From Rubrobacter sp. (GTDB taxonomy: Bacteria; Actinomycetota; Rubrobacteria; Rubrobacterales; Rubrobacteraceae): DNA of 43,450 nucleotides. Positions 39,636-43,450 of this stretch are shown here, piece by piece. A program made the position numbers and the translations under genes. The notes under the pieces were generated by a model. That model searched no databases. It was not told the origin of the DNA and worked only from the letters and a program-made list of their open reading frames with translations. The DNA lies in NCBI GenBank assembly GCA_013695475.1, contig JACDAJ010000246.1:1-43450 (forward strand), written 5' to 3'. Position 1 is the first letter of the stretch; the number at the start of each line of letters is the position of its first letter.

Positions 39636-40625
39636 ATGCAAAAACAGCGGGTATTTTCGGGCATACAGCCGAGCGGGAATTTGACCGTCGGGAATTATCT
39701 CGGCGCGCTCAAAAACTGGGTCGCCATCCAAAAAGAGTACGAAAACTATTTTTGCATCGTCGATCTCCACGCGATCACCGTCCCGCAAGATCCGAAGGTT
39801 CTCCGCCAAAAGATACGCGAGGTCGCCGCGATATACCTCGCCGTCGGCCTCGACCCGGAGCATTGCGTGATCTTCCGGCAAAGCAAAGTCGCCGAACACA
39901 CCGAACTCGCGTGGCTCCTGAATTGCGTCGCCCGCTTCGGAGAGCTTTCGCGCATGACGCAATTCAAGGACAAATCGCAAAAAGGCGGCGCGGATTCGGC
40001 GAGCGCGGGCCTCTTCGACTATCCCGTCCTCATGGCGGCGGACGTGCTTTTGTACAACGCGCACCTCGTCCCCGTCGGCGACGACCAAAGACAGCATCTC
40101 GAACTCATGCGGACGCTCGCGAGGCGTTTCAACCACACGTTCGGAGACACCTTCGTGGTGCCGGAAGCCATGATCCCCCCGACGGGAGCACGCATCATGG
40201 GCCTCGATGACCCGACCGTGAAGATGTCGAAAAGCTCCCCCGTCCCGGCCCATTACGTCGCCATCCTCGATGAGCCAGACGCGGTGCGGAAGAAAATACG
40301 CCGCGCCAAAACCGACTCCGGCTCGGAGATAAAGGCCGATCCCGAACGCCCCGCCATCCGAAACCTCCTCGACATGTACTCCGCGATGAACGGAAAATCC
40401 ATACCCGAGATCGAAGCCGAATACGAAGGGAAGGGATACGGCGACCTCAAAAAGGATCTCGGAGAAGTCATTGTCGAGGGACTCGCCCCGATCCGCGAGC
40501 ACGCCCTCGAACTCCTCGACGACCCCGCCGAACTCGACCGCATCCTCGACTCCGGCGCCGAACGAGCGCGAAAGGTCGCCTCCCCCGTCCTCCGCGACGC
40601 GAAAACACGCATGGGAGTGGAATGA
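39636..40625 (+). CDS. trpS: Tryptophanyl-tRNA synthetase
   Basis: 329 residues, class I synthetase. The HIGH-like motif is PSGNLTVGNYLGAL (about 11-24), and KMSKS follows in DDPTVKMSKSSPVP (near 195). The tryptophan-pocket segment DYPVLMAADVLLYNAHLVPV then GDDQRQHLEL is intact. Length is normal. The ATG has GGAAAGA upstream. The stop overlaps the next start by four bases (ATGA). Confidence 0.97.
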   Translation: MQKQRVFSGIQPSGNLTVGNYLGALKNWVAIQKEYENYFCIVDLHAITVPQDPKVLRQKIREVAAIYLAVGLDPEHCVIFRQSKVAEHTELAWLLNCVARFGELSRMTQFKDKSQKGGADSASAGLFDYPVLMAADVLLYNAHLVPVGDDQRQHLELMRTLARRFNHTFGDTFVVPEAMIPPTGARIMGLDDPTVKMSKSSPVPAHYVAILDEPDAVRKKIRRAKTDSGSEIKADPERPAIRNLLDMYSAMNGKSIPEIEAEYEGKGYGDLKKDLGEVIVEGLAPIREHALELLDDPAELDRILDSGAERARKVASPVLRDAKTRMGVE

Positions 40626-40834
40626 CGAACGAGCGTGTCGAGGGGAAAATCCTCGAAGTCCTCACCGCGATCCCGCACGGAGTCCTTTATTCGACGACGG
40701 ACTGGGGACGAATTTTGAACGAGGACAAACGTGAGATCCGGCACACCCTCGACGCGCTCGAAAAAGAAGGCCGCATCGAGGTCGTGCGAAGCGATGAGGG
40801 ACGCCCGGACAAGCCGCTGTATAGACTCAAGTAG
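40622..40834 (+). CDS. Small winged-helix-like protein
   Basis: 70 residues, MTNERVEGKILEVLTAIPHG onward. The pattern of three helices, DKREIRHTLDALEKEGRIEV and a terminal beta wing (RPDKPLYRLK) fits a winged helix-turn-helix. It is coupled to trpS by a four-base overlap, so it is probably expressed with it. The specific role is unknown. Confidence 0.75.
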   Translation: MTNERVEGKILEVLTAIPHGVLYSTTDWGRILNEDKREIRHTLDALEKEGRIEVVRSDEGRPDKPLYRLK

Positions 40835-40926
40835 GGGTGAGGGGCGGGGGTGTCGAATTCGCCACGGATGGCGGTCTTTTCCATCGTGTACCATCCGGCG
40901 TATGAAGCGAAAAAGGAGTCTTTCTT

Positions 40927-42618
40927 TTGAGACAACTCGCGTCCACGCTCGACCGTATCGACCGGAAGGGATACGGCGCATACAAAGACCTCTCCGGCTC
41001 GCATGACTTCGAGGAGTTCACGCTTTTCGTGGATCGCGTTCAACGCGACCCCTTCGCCCCACCTTCGCTCATCCGGGTTCGGACGAATACGAATCGCTTC
41101 GACCCGTCACTCTTCGAGAACCCCGTCTGGCGTTTCGCTTTCGAGGACTTTTTGACGAGGGAAGTGGACGGAGCCATCCGAAAGGTCGTGGGCGGGAACC
41201 GAGGGACGGGCGGGAGCGGGCGAGTCGAGATACAAAGACCGTCGCAAATCGTCCTCCCCCGAACCTCGATGGTCGTGGACGATGAATACGTCGAAGCTCG
41301 GATGGCCGTCGGGCTTCCGGCGCGAGGGCGGAGCGTGGACGCGAAGGCGGCGAAGGACATGCTCCTCCGGGAGCTTCCCGAGGTCGTTCGTCTCTCACTC
41401 TCGCCGGAGAACGTGGACGCGAACGCCGCCGTTCTCCATGTGGAGACCATCGAAGATGCGGCGGCTCTCCGTGAGCGTCTTCCGTCCCTCGGACTCGTCG
41501 CATTCGTCGCGGACGGTGCGAGGCTCCCTCGGGAGAGCGGGGCGAGCGACCGTCCCCTCGAGGAAGGCTCCATTCCCTTCGAGAGTCCGCCGGAGATGCG
41601 TGTGTCTATCGAGCTTCCGAACCGGGACGAGGTATCGGGGATGGGCGTTCCCGAGGGGGTTTCGCTCATCGTGGGGGGCGGGTTTCATGGGAAGAGCACG
41701 CTCCTCGACGCGCTCTCCGTCGGGGTTTACGACCATGTGCCGGGGGACGGGCGGGAGTTCGTCGTGAGCCGGGGGGATGCGGTGAAGATCCGGGCCGAGG
41801 ACGGGAGGAGCGTGGCGGGGGTGGATATTTCGGCCATGATCGGCGACCTCCCCGGCGGGAAGGACACGAGCCGTTTCTCGACCCCGAACGCCTCCGGCTC
41901 AACCTCGCAGGCGGCGAATATTTCGGAAGCCCTCGAAGTCGGAGCCTCGCTCCTCCTCGTGGACGAGGACACGAGCGCGACGAACTTCATGGTGCGCGAC
42001 GAGAGGATGCGCGAACTCGTCCGAAAAGAGCCGATATCGCCGTTCATCGAGCTTGTGAAGCCGCTCCATGAGAAGCTCTCCGTCTCGACGATCATCGTCG
42101 TCGGGGGCGTCGGGGATTATCTCGACGTGGCCGACCGCGTGATTCTCATGGAAGATTACGTTCCTTCCGAAGCCACGGAGCGAGCCTCCGAAGCCCGCGA
42201 GAAGTTCCCGCCCCGCGCCCCGACGACCGATGGCGACGCGGAGATCTCAGCCCCCTCACCGCGCACTTTCCGGCCATCCTCCATAAACCTTCGCCGGGGC
42301 AAAAAGGAGACGGCTCGCGGAAGGGGGCTTTCCGACATCGAACTCGGGCGGGAGCGGGTGGAGCTTTCGTATCTCGAACAACTCGCCGAGGGCGGGCAAA
42401 CCGAAGCCATCGCGCGAGTGATCGGGAAACTCGTCTCCGGCGGGAAAGGCCGGAGCCTCCGCGAAGCCGTCGAGGAAGCCCTCGCGGAAGTCGAAGCAGA
42501 CGGCCTCGGCTCGCTCGGGGGCTTCCGAGGCCACCCCGGAGAGATGAGCATGCCACGTTCGCACGAAATAGCGGCGGCGATGAACCGCATACGCTCGCTC
42601 CGGACGGACTCCGGCTAG
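40927..42618 (+). CDS. ABC-class predicted ATPase (PF09818-like)
   Basis: 563 residues from a TTG start, with AAGGAG nine bases upstream. Walker A is GGFHGKST (251-258), set in a conserved EGVSLIVGGGFHGKSTLLDAL. Walker B LLLVDEDTSATNFMVRDERM follows near 340. The N-terminal ~230 residues (RTNTNRFDPSLF, IQRPSQIVLPRTSMVV) are typical of this uncharacterized family, which lacks membrane parts. RNA ligation or repair links have been proposed for relatives, but function is unproven. The TAG stop (42616-42618) coincides with the left end of an IS element, so a few C-terminal residues may have been lost. Confidence 0.85.
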   Translation: MRQLASTLDRIDRKGYGAYKDLSGSHDFEEFTLFVDRVQRDPFAPPSLIRVRTNTNRFDPSLFENPVWRFAFEDFLTREVDGAIRKVVGGNRGTGGSGRVEIQRPSQIVLPRTSMVVDDEYVEARMAVGLPARGRSVDAKAAKDMLLRELPEVVRLSLSPENVDANAAVLHVETIEDAAALRERLPSLGLVAFVADGARLPRESGASDRPLEEGSIPFESPPEMRVSIELPNRDEVSGMGVPEGVSLIVGGGFHGKSTLLDALSVGVYDHVPGDGREFVVSRGDAVKIRAEDGRSVAGVDISAMIGDLPGGKDTSRFSTPNASGSTSQAANISEALEVGASLLLVDEDTSATNFMVRDERMRELVRKEPISPFIELVKPLHEKLSVSTIIVVGGVGDYLDVADRVILMEDYVPSEATERASEAREKFPPRAPTTDGDAEISAPSPRTFRPSSINLRRGKKETARGRGLSDIELGRERVELSYLEQLAEGGQTEAIARVIGKLVSGGKGRSLREAVEEALAEVEADGLGSLGGFRGHPGEMSMPRSHEIAAAMNRIRSLRTDSG

Positions 42619-43450
42619 GGTCTGTTTGCAAAATGCGAGTGCGGGAACGCTTTTGGCATGGCACGAGGAGATTTGACGGACGAGCAATGGAAAAGCCTGG
42701 AACCACACCTGCCCCCGGAGAAGCCCGATGTGGGCCGCCCGAACGCCGACCATCGCCGCGTCGTGAACGGCATGCTGTGGATAGACCGCACCGGAGCGCC
42801 CTGGCGCGACCTCCCCGAGAGGTACGGCCCGTGGAGGACGGTGGCGAGCCGCTTCTACCGCTGGCGAAAGGCGGGGGTGTGGGATCGGATACTTGCCGCC
42901 CTTCAGAGCCGCAGGGACGCCGAGGGAGAGCTGGACTGGGAAATCCACTACGTGGACGCGACCGTAGTGAGGGCGCATCAGCATTCGGCGGGCGCAAAAG
43001 GGGGGTCCCACGGGACGAGGCGTTAGGTTATTCCCGCGGCGGCCATTCGACGAAGGTGCATGTGAGGGCGGAAGGCTCTGGGAAGCCGATGGTTTTCGTA
43101 CTGACGGAGGGCCAGAGGAACGAGATGGTCGCGTTCTGGCCCTTGATGGAGACGGGGGAGGTCAAGCGGGAGGGGCCGGGAAGGCCCAGACTGCGCCCCT
43201 TTAGGCTGTGCGCCGACAGAGGATACGCCAACTCGGAAGTGAGAGGCTACCTCAGGAGCAAAGGCATAAGGATCACCATAGCGAGGAGGAAGGACGAGCA
43301 TCGCGGCGGGAGCTTCGACCGGGAGATATACCGCACCCGCAACCTCGTGGAGAGGCTCATCAACCGCCTCAAGCAATTCAGGCGGGTGGCTACGAGGTAT
43401 GAGAAGCGGGCGGAGAACTACCGGGCGATGCTGACACTCGCGGCGATCAA
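42618..43450 (+). mobile_element. IS5-family (IS427-like) insertion sequence, right end outside window
   Basis: The left end starts GGGTCTGTTTGCAAAATGCG, an end typical of IS5-family elements that insert at TA-type targets. The insertion lies exactly at the ATPase stop codon, with TA to the left. The right inverted repeat is beyond the window. Confidence 0.8.
42658..43450 (+). CDS. IS5-family DDE transposase, two frames, partial
   Basis: The first frame (MARGDLTDEQWKSLEPHLPP to DWEIHYVDATVVRAHQHSAG) ends at a TAG at about 43024-43026. It carries the first catalytic Asp in VDAT. The second part, in the -1 frame, resumes DEALGYSRGGHSTKVHVRAE, then the second Asp in LCADRGYANSEVRGYL and the Glu in RNLVERLINRLKQFRR. 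The frames meet at GCAAAAGGGGGG (about 42995-43006), an A4G6 slippery run that fits programmed -1 frameshifting as in IS427-group elements. CTG codons are more frequent than in host genes. The gene runs off the window. Confidence 0.85.

Noticed and set aside
38946-40502. 518-codon minus-strand frame opposite trpS
   Set aside because: It is antisense to trpS and only its last part, in the methyltransferase region, is in a shadow frame of a real gene.

Overview
The window reads as a high-GC chromosome segment from an Actinomycetota lineage, most likely Rubrobacter or a close relative. That placement is inference. It rests on an actinobacterial NdgR/LtbR-type IclR regulator near leuCD, a short protein pairing a coiled coil with an E3-binding domain, TANNNT -10 boxes set directly before start codons, and leucine codons that are mostly CTC with few CTG. 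No rRNA, tRNA or CRISPR array was seen.

Layout. 1-0.7 kb: two antitoxin-like genes, each headed by the same ~24-bp promoter element, around a wrecked vapC. 0.7-5.1 kb: mutS, then a TetR regulator with operators facing a small ORF and an EamA exporter. 5.5-11.1 kb: a membrane protein, a two-gene SPFH/band-7 operon, a nucleoside hydrolase sharing a duplicated bidirectional promoter with it, and a wall-anchored Cu/Zn superoxide dismutase. 11.3-14.5 kb: a phospholipid operon (pmtA-like, psd, pssA, broken methyltransferase), divergent from a broken kinase. 14.7-25.5 kb: FAD oxidoreductase, membrane hydrolase, OsmC, amino-acid permease, a large zinc-ribbon membrane protein, Bcp peroxiredoxin, a DUF3616-like protein and a double-DUF427 protein. 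25.5-29.1 kb: VOC protein, coiled-coil/E3-binding protein, a cytosine-methyltransferase/nuclease restriction pair and a DUF433 protein. 29.1-33.4 kb: leuD, leuC, two methyltransferases and the divergent IclR regulator. 33.4-38.7 kb: PhoD-like phosphatase, TerC and a secreted beta-helix protein. 38.8-43.45 kb: broken methyltransferase, trpS with a possible leader peptide, a winged-helix protein, an ABC-class ATPase and an IS5-type element that runs off the end.

Three themes run through the window. (1) At least eight genes have a TANNNT box 6 or 7 bases before the start codon and no Shine-Dalgarno, which predicts leaderless mRNAs. (2) At least five genes carry single-base lesions: three premature stops explained by C:G to T:A changes, and two one-base deletions. 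Three of the five are small SAM methyltransferases. (3) A degenerate dispersed repeat follows the 3' ends of several minus-strand genes.

The clearest functional groups are PE synthesis plus methylation, the type II-like restriction-modification pair, and leucine biosynthesis with its regulator. The least explained are the paired SPFH proteins, the 952-aa zinc-ribbon membrane protein and the hairpin-rich terC upstream region.
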